Source of the DNA: Streptomyces sp. NBC_01445
GTDB taxonomy: Bacteria; Actinomycetota; Actinomycetes; Streptomycetales; Streptomycetaceae
Assembly (NCBI RefSeq): GCF_035918235.1
Contig: NZ_CP109485.1
Span: 7,107,001-7,171,000 of the forward strand
DNA: 64,000 nt
Direction of reading: 5' to 3'
Positions 29,735 through 37,610 of this stretch are shown piece by piece. The notes beneath the pieces are model-generated. The model did no database searches, was not told the DNA's origin, and saw only the letters and a list, made by a program, of their open reading frames with translations. The position numbers and the translations under genes are program-made. Position 1 is the first letter of the stretch, and each line of letters begins with the position of its first letter.

Positions 29735-30205
29735 GTGGACAACAGGCAAGCAATCGGATCGTGGCTCTCCGGGCCGCGCGCGGCCGCGGAGGACGCGGGT
29801 GTCGAGTTCGGGTACCGCGGTGAGCAGCTGGGGCTGCCCGAGCAGGGGCCGGGCTCCATCGCCCGCCCCGGCAGGCGCATGGCCGCCCTCGCCATCGACT
29901 GGGCCCTGTGCATGCTGATCGCATACGGGCTCCTCACACACGGCTACAACCAGGCGACGGGGAACTGGGCCCTCGGGATCTTCTTCGTCCTCGGCCTGCT
30001 CACCGTCGGCACGGTCGGCTTCACACCGGGCAAGCGGATCATGGGGCTGCGCGTCGTCGCGCAGGACGGCTCCGGCCGCCTCGGCCTCGGCCGCGTCCTG
30101 GTCCGCACGCTGCTCCTGTGCGTCGCCGTCCCCGCCCTGATCTGGGACCGTGACGGCCGCGGCCTGCACGACCGCCTGGCCCGCGCGGTCCAGGTCCGCG
30201 CCTGA
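29735..30205 (+). CDS. RDD family integral membrane protein
   Basis: A 156-residue protein with an N-terminal cytoplasmic part, then [24 protein letters not shown] (Arg and Asp of the RDD signature), a second hydrophobic segment ([17 protein letters not shown]), [11 protein letters not shown] and a third segment ending [15 protein letters not shown] proteins are small membrane proteins, some linked to ion or metabolite transport; no function is assigned. GTG 29735. Divergent from glnA and sharing its upstream region with the GlnR box. Confidence 0.9.
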   Translation: MDNRQAIGSWLSGPRAAAEDAGVEFGYRGEQLGLPEQGPGSIARPGRRMAALAIDWALCMLIAYGLLTHGYNQATGNWALGIFFVLGLLTVGTVGFTPGKRIMGLRVVAQDGSGRLGLGRVLVRTLLLCVAVPALIWDRDGRGLHDRLARAVQVRA

Positions 30206-30227
30206 CCCGGGCCGTCACCGCAGACCC

Positions 30228-30283
30228 ACTACGACGGATGAGGCCCCGGAACCGATCGGTTCCGGGGCCTCATCCGTCGTAGT
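30228..30283. terminator. Very long perfect bidirectional terminator
   Basis: A perfect 28-bp inverted repeat without spacer (30228-30255 and 30256-30283), between the RDD gene and the convergent DUF4191 gene. The transcript forms a long hairpin in either direction. Confidence 0.9.
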
Positions 30284-30290
30284 AGAAGGG

Positions 30291-30992
30291 TCAGCGTCCC
30301 TTGCCGCCACCGCGCGGCATCCGCATGCCCTTGGGCATCGGGCCCTTGGGGAGCGGCATGTTGCTCATCAGGTCGCCCATCGCCCGGAGGCGGTCGTTGG
30401 TCGTCGTGACCTGCGGGCCCGTGAGGACGCGGGGGAGCTTGAGCATCGTCGTGCGGAGCTTCTTGAGCGGCACCTGGCCCTCGCCGTTACCGACGAGGAT
30501 GTCGTTGACCGGCACGTCGGAGACGATGCGGGCCATCTTCCGCTTCTCGGCCGCCAGCAGCGTCTTCACCCGGTTCGGGTTGCCCTCGGCGACCAGGACG
30601 ATGCCTGCCTTGCCGACCGCCCGGTGGACGACGTCCTGGCTGCGGTTCATCGCCACGGCCGGGGTCGTGGTCCAGCCACGGCCGATGTTGTCGAGTACCG
30701 CGGCAGCCGCGCCGGGCTGACCCTCCATCTGCCCGAAGGCTGCTCGCTCGGCACGGCGTCCGAAGACGATCGCCATCGCGAGGAAGGCGAGCAGGAAGCC
30801 GAGAATTCCGAGATATACCGGGTGACCGATCAAGAATCCGATCGCGAGGAACACACCAAAGGTGACGATTCCCACAGCCGCGAGTACAAGAGCGATCATC
30901 GGATCGGCCTTGCGGGTCATCTTAAAGGTCAGAGCGATCTGCTTGAGTCGCCCGGGGTTCGCAGCGTCCGCTGCGGTTTCCTTCCTCGCCAT
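30291..30992 (-). CDS. DUF4191 integral membrane protein
   Basis: A 233-residue actinobacterial protein: short basic N-terminus, two adjacent hydrophobic helices (PMIALVLAAVGIVTFGVFLA and GHPVYLGILGFLLAFLAMAI), then a cytoplasmic alpha/beta domain (QDVVHRAVGKAGIVLVAEG, RVKTLLAAEKRKMARIV) and a Met/Pro/Gly-rich basic tail. Usually found beside lipA, as here; a link to lipoylation is unproven. ATG 30992. Confidence 0.9.
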   Translation of the reverse strand: MARKETAADAANPGRLKQIALTFKMTRKADPMIALVLAAVGIVTFGVFLAIGFLIGHPVYLGILGFLLAFLAMAIVFGRRAERAAFGQMEGQPGAAAAVLDNIGRGWTTTPAVAMNRSQDVVHRAVGKAGIVLVAEGNPNRVKTLLAAEKRKMARIVSDVPVNDILVGNGEGQVPLKKLRTTMLKLPRVLTGPQVTTTNDRLRAMGDLMSNMPLPKGPMPKGMRMPRGGGKGR

Positions 30993-31022
30993 GCCTTGAA
31001 GTCTACGTGTCCGGGCAAGTGG

Positions 31023-31226
31023 CTACGACGTGCGGGCGGCCACAGCCTCCTCGAGCACCCGCTGGGCCTCCACCCGGTCCTTGGCGCGGCGGCGGTCCTC
31101 GAGCACGGAGGTCCAGGCGTTGCGGCGTGCGGTGCGCTGTCCGCTGCTCATGAGCAGCGACTCGACCGCGCGCAGGGCGTCGGTGAAGGTCGGGATGGCG
31201 GTGGCGCGAACGGGCGCGGCCTGCAT
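31023..31226 (-). CDS. Small helical hypothetical protein (67 aa)
   Basis: A 67-residue basic protein, mostly one long amphipathic helix (SVLEDRRRAKDRVEAQRVLE). ATG 31226 is preceded by GGGGGACC. It lies between lipA and the DUF4191 gene on the same strand, as in other Streptomyces. Function unknown; coding is supported by codon bias and conserved placement. Confidence 0.65.
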   Translation of the reverse strand: MQAAPVRATAIPTFTDALRAVESLLMSSGQRTARRNAWTSVLEDRRRAKDRVEAQRVLEEAVAARTS

Positions 31227-31361
31227 TGGGAGGTCCCCCTCGGGAGCGGCTCTGACTACGGGTGTACGTGGCGTGAGTACAGCGTCACTGCTTGGTGTTA
31301 CCAGGGCGTGACCGAAGGGTCAAACGCCTATGAAGCCTTGATGGGGGAGGGCCGAACGATG

Positions 31362-31409
31362 ACGCGGCCCTGACGGTGCCCCCATCTGCGGGGACTGTCA
31401 GGGCCGCGT
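31362..31409. terminator. lipA terminator
   Basis: 13-bp perfect arms (31362-31374 and 31397-31409) with an inner C-run/G-run pairing, about 77 bp after the lipA stop codon. The remaining bases between 31227 and 31485 hold only the upstream region of the 67-residue gene. Confidence 0.75.
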
Positions 31410-31485
31410 TCTCTCGGCCATTACTGGCCGGTAGCTGCTTGTGCGTGATTTCACACGGCTGGCGGGCCGTGCGGTCGCGAGTGGA

Positions 31486-32451
31486 TCAGACCGCCTGCGA
31501 GGCCACGTACGCGCCGCGCTTCTCGACCGCCATCTGGTAGAGGCGTCCGGCGCGGTACGAGGAGCGGACCAGCGGGCCGGACATGACGCCGGAGAAACCG
31601 ATCTGCTCGGCCTCCTCCTTCAGCTCCACGAACTCGGCCGGCTTCACCCAGCGCTCGACGGGGTGGTGCCGCGGCGTCGGACGCAGGTACTGGGTGATGG
31701 TGATGAGCTCGGTGCCCGCCTCGTGCAGCTGGCGCAGCGCCTCGCTGACCTCGGCGCGCTCCTCGCCCATGCCCAGGATCAGGTTGGACTTGGTGACCAG
31801 GCCGGCCTCGCGGGCCTTCGTGATGACCTCGAGGGAGCGCTCGTACCGGAAGCCGGGGCGGATCCGCTTGAAGATGCGCGGCACCGTCTCGACGTTGTGC
31901 CCGAGAACCTCGGGGCGGGACGAGAAGACCTCGGCCAGCTGGTCCGGGTCGGCGTTGAAGTCGGGGATGAGCAGCTCGACCTTGGTGTAGCCCTCGGCGC
32001 GCTCCGCCGTCATGGCGTGGATCTGGCGCACGGTCTCCGCGTACAGCCAGGCGCCGCCGTCCTCCAGGTCGTCGCGCGCGACGCCGGTGATCGTGGCGTA
32101 GTTCAGGTCCATCGTGACGACGGACTCGCCGACGCGGCGGGGCTCGTCACGGTCCAGTGCCTCGGGCTTGCCCGTGTCGATCTGGCAGAAGTCGCAGCGC
32201 CGCGTGCACTGGTCGCCGCCGATGAGGAAGGTGGCCTCGCGGTCTTCCCAGCACTCGTAGATGTTCGGACAGCCCGCCTCCTGGCAGACCGTGTGCAGGC
32301 CCTCGCTCTTCACGAGGCCCTGCATCTTCGTGTACTCGGGACCCATTTTCGCCCGGGTCTTGATCCACTCGGGCTTGCGCTCGATGGGGGTCTGGCTGTT
32401 GCGGACCTCCAGGCGCAGCATCTTGCGTCCGTCGGGTGCGACTGCGGACAC
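31486..32451 (-). CDS. lipA: Lipoyl synthase
   Basis: A 321-residue radical-SAM enzyme that inserts two sulphur atoms at C6 and C8 of protein-bound octanoyl groups. Both 4Fe-4S motifs are present: the auxiliary [12 protein letters not shown] and the radical-[11 protein letters not shown]. The family C-terminal RSSYRAG, whose Ser ligates the auxiliary cluster, is also intact. ATG 32451. lipB lies 106 bp upstream on the same strand, giving the octanoyl-transfer then sulphur-insertion order. The product serves E2 (53265-55004) and other lipoyl proteins. Confidence 0.98.
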   Translation of the reverse strand: MSAVAPDGRKMLRLEVRNSQTPIERKPEWIKTRAKMGPEYTKMQGLVKSEGLHTVCQEAGCPNIYECWEDREATFLIGGDQCTRRCDFCQIDTGKPEALDRDEPRRVGESVVTMDLNYATITGVARDDLEDGGAWLYAETVRQIHAMTAERAEGYTKVELLIPDFNADPDQLAEVFSSRPEVLGHNVETVPRIFKRIRPGFRYERSLEVITKAREAGLVTKSNLILGMGEERAEVSEALRQLHEAGTELITITQYLRPTPRHHPVERWVKPAEFVELKEEAEQIGFSGVMSGPLVRSSYRAGRLYQMAVEKRGAYVASQAV

Positions 32452-32557
32452 GACCGGCTCCCTACAGCTTTGATTCTTCGGCGTACATCAGGGTACGCCC
32501 GTGGTCTTGATGGGCCTTACGTGTGGCCAACCTCTGGCCTTCGGGGTGCATTCCCGC

Positions 32558-33385
32558 TCAGGCGGTGGCCTTGTCGGGTTCCTGCTCGGGCGCCTTCTCG
32601 ATGACGCGCGGAGCGAGGGCCGCGTTCTCCAGGACGTCGCGCAGGTGGCGCTCGACGACCGGCAGCACCTCGTCGATCGTGACCTCGCGGCCCAGCTCGT
32701 ACGAGAGCGAGGTGACGCCCGCGTCGCGGATGCCGCAGGGGATGATCTTGTCGAAGTTCGAGGTGTCCGGATTCACGTTCAGCGCGAAGCCGTGCATCGT
32801 GACGCCCTTGGCGACGCGGATGCCCATGGCGCAGATCTTCCGGTCCTCGCGGCGCTGGCCCGCGTTCGACGGCGCGTACTCCGGGCCGTTGAGACGGGGG
32901 TCGAACTCGGAGTCGTTCACCCGGGGGTCGAAGTCCAGGGACAGGCCGCCGAGCTTGGGGCGCTCGGCCGCGTCCTTGGCGTCTCCGAGCACCCACACGC
33001 CGGCCCGGCCCTCCACGCGGGACGTCTCCACGCCGAACTCGGCGCAGACCGCGATCATCGCGTCTTCGAGGCGGCGCAGGTGTGCGACCACGTCCACGGG
33101 GCGGGGCAGCTTCTGGATCGGGTAGCCGACGAGCTGGCCCGGGCCGTGCCAGGTGATCTTGCCGCCCCGGTCCACGTCCACGACGGGGGTGCCGTCCAGC
33201 GGGCGCTCCTCGGGTGCGGTGCGGCGGCCTGCGGTGTAGACCGGCGGGTGTTCGAGTAGCAGGCAGGTGTCGGGGGCCTCGTCGGCGAAACGGGCGGCGT
33301 GCACACGGCGCTGCTCGTCCCAGGCGTCCTGGTAGTCGACCGAGTCCGCTCCGAAACCCAAGCGGACGAACCGCAACTCATTCAC
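32558..33385 (-). CDS. lipB: Octanoyl-[acyl carrier protein]:protein N-octanoyltransferase
   Basis: A 275-residue transferase that moves octanoyl from ACP to lipoyl-domain lysines. Motifs: [34 protein letters not shown], and the catalytic Cys in [17 protein letters not shown] 33385 is selected: GGGAGG lies 8 bp upstream and the family starts NELRFVRLG; the frame is open to 33472 without support. It is slightly longer than E. coli LipB because of an insert around residues 150-190 ([18 protein letters not shown]). Confidence 0.95.
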   Translation of the reverse strand: MNELRFVRLGFGADSVDYQDAWDEQRRVHAARFADEAPDTCLLLEHPPVYTAGRRTAPEERPLDGTPVVDVDRGGKITWHGPGQLVGYPIQKLPRPVDVVAHLRRLEDAMIAVCAEFGVETSRVEGRAGVWVLGDAKDAAERPKLGGLSLDFDPRVNDSEFDPRLNGPEYAPSNAGQRREDRKICAMGIRVAKGVTMHGFALNVNPDTSNFDKIIPCGIRDAGVTSLSYELGREVTIDEVLPVVERHLRDVLENAALAPRVIEKAPEQEPDKATA

Positions 33386-33552
33386 GGTCAGTGCCTCCCT
33401 AGAACCTTCAGCGTGCACATGTCGCGCCCCGCCACTGTACGACCAGCGCCGCCGCGCCAGCCGTTCGGGCAATCCTCACACGATCGGATGAAAGGGGGTG
33501 CCTGCCGGACTGATCAGGGGAACCCGTGCGCGCTGCGTGATAACTTCGGCGC

Positions 33553-33727
33553 CGTCCGTGAGCGGGGAGCCGCTTGTGGACCTACCGCCCGGCGGGCGGG
33601 AAGTCAGGCTTGTGGAGGCTGTGTGAGACCGGACTCCGGTCCGGCAGAGCCTGTGAAGCAGGAACCCACCGAGGTCCCGTGCGAGCGGGACGGCAGGAGT
33701 TCTCCGCTTGCGGGGAAGGACGTCAAA
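33553..33727 (+). ncRNA. Structured non-coding element resembling an IS605/TnpB right end (omega-RNA-like)
   Basis: Within the 433-bp gap between lipB and the NsdA-like gene. Visible stems: CCGCCC/GGGCGG (33585-33599), AGGCT/AGCCT (33616-33652) enclosing ACCGG/CCGGT, and GTCCCG/CGGGAC (33674-33691). The stretch GTGAAGCAGGAACCC (33653-33667) and the end GGGGAAGGACGTCAA (33713-33727) match, from memory, the 3' part and TCAA end of Streptomyces IS1341/TnpB units, where the omega RNA is made. No tnpB reading frame remains. It may be a solo remnant or a domesticated RNA; an unrelated sRNA or riboregulator is also possible. Bases 33386-33552 hold the lipB upstream region. Confidence 0.35.
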
Positions 33728-33755
33728 TTCGCGCCGTTCCATGTGGGAGCAGTGC

Positions 33756-33783
33756 AGAGGGGGGCGCACCACGGCCCCCCTCT
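33756..33783 (+). promoter_or_regulatory. Terminator-like hairpin before the NsdA-like gene
   Basis: Perfect 10-bp stem (33756-33765/33774-33783) with an 8-nt loop, six consecutive G-C pairs, ending 35 bp before ATG 33819. There is no U-tract. It could end the non-coding RNA before it or attenuate the regulator gene. Confidence 0.55.
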
Positions 33784-33818
33784 ACGGCTTCCTAGGGCCC
33801 GGAAGGCAATCGCACAGC

Positions 33819-35309
33819 ATGACGGAACGACCTCCGCAGCGCACGCCCAACCGCCAGCTCGCCGCGCTCATCGCGGAGGCGGGGTTCTCCAATGCCGGCC
33901 TCGCCCGCCGCGTCGATCAGCTCGGCCTGGAGCACGGTCTCGACCTGCGCTACGACAAGACATCCGTGACGCGCTGGCTGCGCGGCCAGCAGCCCCGCGG
34001 CACCACACCCGCACTGATCGCCGAGGTGTTCACCCGGCGCCTGGGACGCCGGCTCTCCGCCCAGGACCTGGGGCTCGACGCCTGCTCCCCGGTCTACGCG
34101 GGCCTGGAGTTCGCCGCCTCGCCCGAGGAGGCCGTCGACATCGTCAGCGGCCTGTGGCGCAAGGACTCGGGCAGCCATGCCGAGCTCCGCAAGATCGCTT
34201 TTACCCCGGCGGGGCTCGTCGTGCCGAGCCGGGACTGGCTGATCGGGCGGGCCGACGACCGCGTCGCCCACGGGGACCACGGCGGTCCCGGCGGCGTGCG
34301 GATCCCCGCCCAGGGGCGGGCCCCCGCCAAGCTCATGGCCGGGCTCGAACCGGGGCCGCCCCCCTTGCCCCGGCAGCGCGGCCACGCCGAGCGCGGGCCC
34401 GGCCAGCGCGTCACCGCCGGAGACATCGCGGCCCTGCGCTCCGTCGGCGAACTCTTCCGCTCTCTCGACCAGGCGTACGGCGGAGGCCACGCCCGCCAGG
34501 CGCTCGTGCGCTACCTGGAGCACGAGGCCGAGCCGATGCTGCGGGGCACCTACGGGGAGCAGACCGGCCGGCGGCTCTTCGCGGCCACCGCCGATCTGAC
34601 CCGGCTCGCCGGCTGGACCTCGTACGACATCGCCGCGCACGGGCTCGCGCAGCGGTACTTCGTGCAGGCGCTACGGCTCTCGCAGGCGGCGGGGGACAGG
34701 ATGTACGGGTCGTACGTCCTGGTCACGATGAGCCGCCAGGCCGTCTATCTCGGGCACGGGCGCGAGGCCGTCCAGCTGGCGCGGGTCGCGCAGCAGGGCG
34801 TGGGCTCCTCGGCGCCGCCCGCCGTGCAGGCGCTGCTGCACGCGGCCGAGGCGCGCGGGCACGGCGTGCTCGGCGAGGTGCGCGCGTGCACGGCGTCGCT
34901 GGTGCGGGCCGAGCGGACCCTGGAGGCGGTGCGGACCGGGGACGACGTGCCGCACTGGGCGCGGTTCTTCGACGAGGCGCAGCTGGCCGACGAGTTCGGG
35001 CACTGCCACCGGGATCTCCAGCAGTACCGCGCGGCCGCCCAGCACGCGGAGCGCTCGCTCCAGCTGCGGGCGCCCGGCTTCGCGCGCAGCAGGCTGTTCT
35101 GCCGGGTGGTGCTTGCCTCCGCGCGGCTCGGGCTCGGCGAGCTGGACCAGGCGTGCACACTCGGCGCCGAGGCCGCGCAGGCCGCCTCCGAGATGCGCTC
35201 CGTGCGGGCGCACGAGTACGTGCGGGAGTTCGAGCGCCGCCTGGAGCCCTACCGCGACGCGGCCCCGGTACGCGGATACCGGGACCGCATCGCCGCCCTC
35301 AGCCACTGA
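33819..35309 (+). CDS. NsdA-like regulatory protein
   Basis: A 496-residue protein resembling NsdA, a Streptomyces regulator that represses sporulation and antibiotic production. The opening PNRQLAALIAEAGFSNAGLA and RYDKTSVTRWLRGQQPRG matches the NsdA N-terminal signature as I remember it, a helix-turn-helix-like segment. The remainder is a series of TPR-like helices (about 200-490: ALVRYLEHEAEPML, AAHGLAQRYFVQAL, AEARGHGVLGEVRAC). NsdA paralogues exist, so this may be a sister protein. ATG 33819 with GGAAGG about 12 bp upstream. Regulation by the structured leader is an inference. Confidence 0.82.
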   Translation: MTERPPQRTPNRQLAALIAEAGFSNAGLARRVDQLGLEHGLDLRYDKTSVTRWLRGQQPRGTTPALIAEVFTRRLGRRLSAQDLGLDACSPVYAGLEFAASPEEAVDIVSGLWRKDSGSHAELRKIAFTPAGLVVPSRDWLIGRADDRVAHGDHGGPGGVRIPAQGRAPAKLMAGLEPGPPPLPRQRGHAERGPGQRVTAGDIAALRSVGELFRSLDQAYGGGHARQALVRYLEHEAEPMLRGTYGEQTGRRLFAATADLTRLAGWTSYDIAAHGLAQRYFVQALRLSQAAGDRMYGSYVLVTMSRQAVYLGHGREAVQLARVAQQGVGSSAPPAVQALLHAAEARGHGVLGEVRACTASLVRAERTLEAVRTGDDVPHWARFFDEAQLADEFGHCHRDLQQYRAAAQHAERSLQLRAPGFARSRLFCRVVLASARLGLGELDQACTLGAEAAQAASEMRSVRAHEYVREFERRLEPYRDAAPVRGYRDRIAALSH

Positions 35310-35351
35310 CGGGACGGGGGTGGTGCGCATCCGCCCCTGCCCGCCGGCCGA

Positions 35352-37610
35352 CTACGGCTGAGCGCTCCCGCGCACCTGCACCTCCGCCAGGGACAGCGGG
35401 TCGGCCGCGGACTCCAGCTGTACGCGCACATAGCGGCCCGTCGTCCCGGACGGCAGCGCCACGTTCGACGGCTTGCCCGCCTGATCCGCGACCCGTACGG
35501 CCGTCACGCCGGGGCTCTTGCGGGCCTCGTCGAGACTGTCCGCGGTGATCGGGGAGTCCGAGGTGAGGACCCAGAAGTCGGACAGGCGCTCGGCGCAGCA
35601 GTCGGTGCGGTTCCAGATGTCGACGCTGCTCAGATCGGCCTTCGCGCCGAGGTCGACCTGCCACCATGCCTGGTCCGACGGCTCCGCGGTGTGGCTGACG
35701 GAACCCGCGCCGAATGTGCCGTCCGTGTTGCCGTCGACGGCACGCGAGGCCGGGGCGTCCCAGGCGGTGGACTTCTGCGTGGCGCTCTTGCCGAGCGCCA
35801 GGTTCTCCGCGGCGACCGTCGCCTTCACGGTCGTGGTGACCGTCATCCCCGCGTGCCGCAGGGTGATCGGCAGCTCGTACGAGCCGGGCTTCGCGGACCG
35901 CGGCGGGGTCACCTCGAACGGCACCTCGACGGAGGCGCCGGGTCCCTGCGGCGGAACCCCGGCCGCCTTCGGGGTCACCGTCCACCCGTCCGGGGCGCCG
36001 ATGGTCACCTGGGTGCCGGGCGCCTTCTTGCGGGAGGTGTTGGTGACGGTGAGCGTGCCGTCGGCGGTGCGGCCGGGGTTCAACTCCTTCGGCAGCTCGG
36101 TGCGGGTGCGGGCCAGGCTGTGCACGCCGGGGGTCTCGATCTTGAAGACGTAGGCGTACTTGCCGGTCTCGGCGGGGGTGTCCACCACGACCCGGCCCCG
36201 GTCGTCCTTGTGCCACGTGAGCGGTCCCGCGTCCGAGCCGAGCAGGGAGATGCGCGTGCCCTTCCTCACCGGGGTGTCGGCGCCGAGCGTCAGCTGTTCG
36301 CCGGGCCATTTCAGAGCGGTGGCGTACAGGGCGCCGTCCTTGACCGTGTAGCGGACGGTGTCGTCGGAGGTCGGCTCCTCGGCGTGGTGCCAGTACGTGG
36401 TGCCGTACACGGCCTCGCCGTTGGTCTTCAGCCAGGCGCCGATGTCCATCAGGCGCTGCTGCTGGAGCTCGGGGATCGTGCCGTCCCCGCGCGGCCCGAC
36501 GTCGAGCAGCAGGTTGCCGTTCTTGCTGACGATGTCGCTGAGCGAGTCGACGAGCTGGTCGGAGGTGAGGTAGTCCTCCTCCGGCTCGTTCTGGTTGTAG
36601 CCGTAGGAGTGCGCGATGCCGCGGCTGGCCTCCCACTTGTTCGGGTCGATCTCCGACTTGACCGTGTACTCGGGGGTCTGGAAGTCGAGTTCGGTGGAGT
36701 CGAGGGCGCCCGTGTCGATCTTGCAGCGGTTGGCGACCGCCACCTCCTTGGGGTGCTTCCGGTTCTTCGCCCGGTTGTAGTAGTCGGCGAGGACGGGGGC
36801 GGTCTTCCAGTAGGACGCCGGCTTCTCCCACTGCCCGTCGCACCACAGCAGGTCCGGGTCGTACTGGTCGATCAGCTCCCGCATCTGGGGCGCCATGTAG
36901 TCGGCCACGTAGTCCTTGACCGCGGGCGCCCCGGTGTACGGGACGGGGGCGCCCGTGTACGGGTTGGTGACCGGACGGCCGGTGTACGACGGGTTGTTCC
37001 ACTCATAGAGCGAGTAGTAGAAGCCGGCCTTGAGGCCCTTCTCCTTGCGCGCCGCCTTGAACAGGTCGCCCGCCAGGTCGCGGTGCGGCCCCAGGTCGAC
37101 GGTGTCGCGCCCGCTGACCTTCGAGTCCCAGAGAGCCACACCCTCGTGGTGCTTGGACGTCAGCACGAAGTACTTGGCGCCGGCGTCCTTGAAGAGCTTC
37201 ACCCAGGCGTCGGGGTCGTACTTCTCCGCCTTCCACTGCCCGATGAAGTCGTCGTAGTTCGCGGCCGTGCCGTACGTGTCCTTGTGGTGCTGGTTGGTGG
37301 GGCTGCCCGCGTCGTTCATGTACGCCCAGTACCACTCGGCGTAGCTCCCGCGCGGGCCCCAGGCGGGCACGGAGTACGCGCCCCAGTGGATGAAGATGCC
37401 GAACTTGTCGTCGTCGAACCAGCTCGGCGTCGGATGGCTGTTGAGGGAGTCGAGCGTGGGCTCGTAGTCCTTGGCCGGGGGTGCGTCCTGGGCGGCCGCG
37501 GGGCCGCCCGTCGCCGGCAGGCCGAGCAGCGCGGCGCAGGCTGCCGCGAGCACGGCGGCACAGGCGCGGCGCCGGGCGTTTCGCGCGGGGCGTGGTCTGA
37601 GGCGTGTCAC
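35352..37610 (-). CDS. Secreted alpha-L-fucosidase (GH29)
   Basis: A 752-residue exo-fucosidase. Signal peptide 1-40 (ACAAVLAAACAALLGLPATGG). The GH29 barrel spans about 50-400 with FGIFIHWGAYSVPAWGPRG, LTSKHHEGVALWDS and nucleophile D258 in LLWCDGQWE. Then a beta-sandwich (about 400-510), a NEW3-like alpha-galactosidase-associated domain (LTVTNTSRKKAPGTQVTI) and a C-terminal F5/8 C-type sugar-binding module (SAADPLSLAEVQVRG). GTG 37610 overlaps the TGA of the GH20 gene by 4 nt (GTGA) with AAGGA upstream: translational coupling. Confidence 0.95.
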   Translation of the reverse strand: MTRLRPRPARNARRRACAAVLAAACAALLGLPATGGPAAAQDAPPAKDYEPTLDSLNSHPTPSWFDDDKFGIFIHWGAYSVPAWGPRGSYAEWYWAYMNDAGSPTNQHHKDTYGTAANYDDFIGQWKAEKYDPDAWVKLFKDAGAKYFVLTSKHHEGVALWDSKVSGRDTVDLGPHRDLAGDLFKAARKEKGLKAGFYYSLYEWNNPSYTGRPVTNPYTGAPVPYTGAPAVKDYVADYMAPQMRELIDQYDPDLLWCDGQWEKPASYWKTAPVLADYYNRAKNRKHPKEVAVANRCKIDTGALDSTELDFQTPEYTVKSEIDPNKWEASRGIAHSYGYNQNEPEEDYLTSDQLVDSLSDIVSKNGNLLLDVGPRGDGTIPELQQQRLMDIGAWLKTNGEAVYGTTYWHHAEEPTSDDTVRYTVKDGALYATALKWPGEQLTLGADTPVRKGTRISLLGSDAGPLTWHKDDRGRVVVDTPAETGKYAYVFKIETPGVHSLARTRTELPKELNPGRTADGTLTVTNTSRKKAPGTQVTIGAPDGWTVTPKAAGVPPQGPGASVEVPFEVTPPRSAKPGSYELPITLRHAGMTVTTTVKATVAAENLALGKSATQKSTAWDAPASRAVDGNTDGTFGAGSVSHTAEPSDQAWWQVDLGAKADLSSVDIWNRTDCCAERLSDFWVLTSDSPITADSLDEARKSPGVTAVRVADQAGKPSNVALPSGTTGRYVRVQLESAADPLSLAEVQVRGSAQP

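Noticed and set aside
33386..33818. Intact tnpB or tnpA gene around the omega-RNA-like element
   Set aside because: No frame in the spacer contains the RuvC or zinc-finger motifs of TnpB, nor the HUH motif of TnpA.
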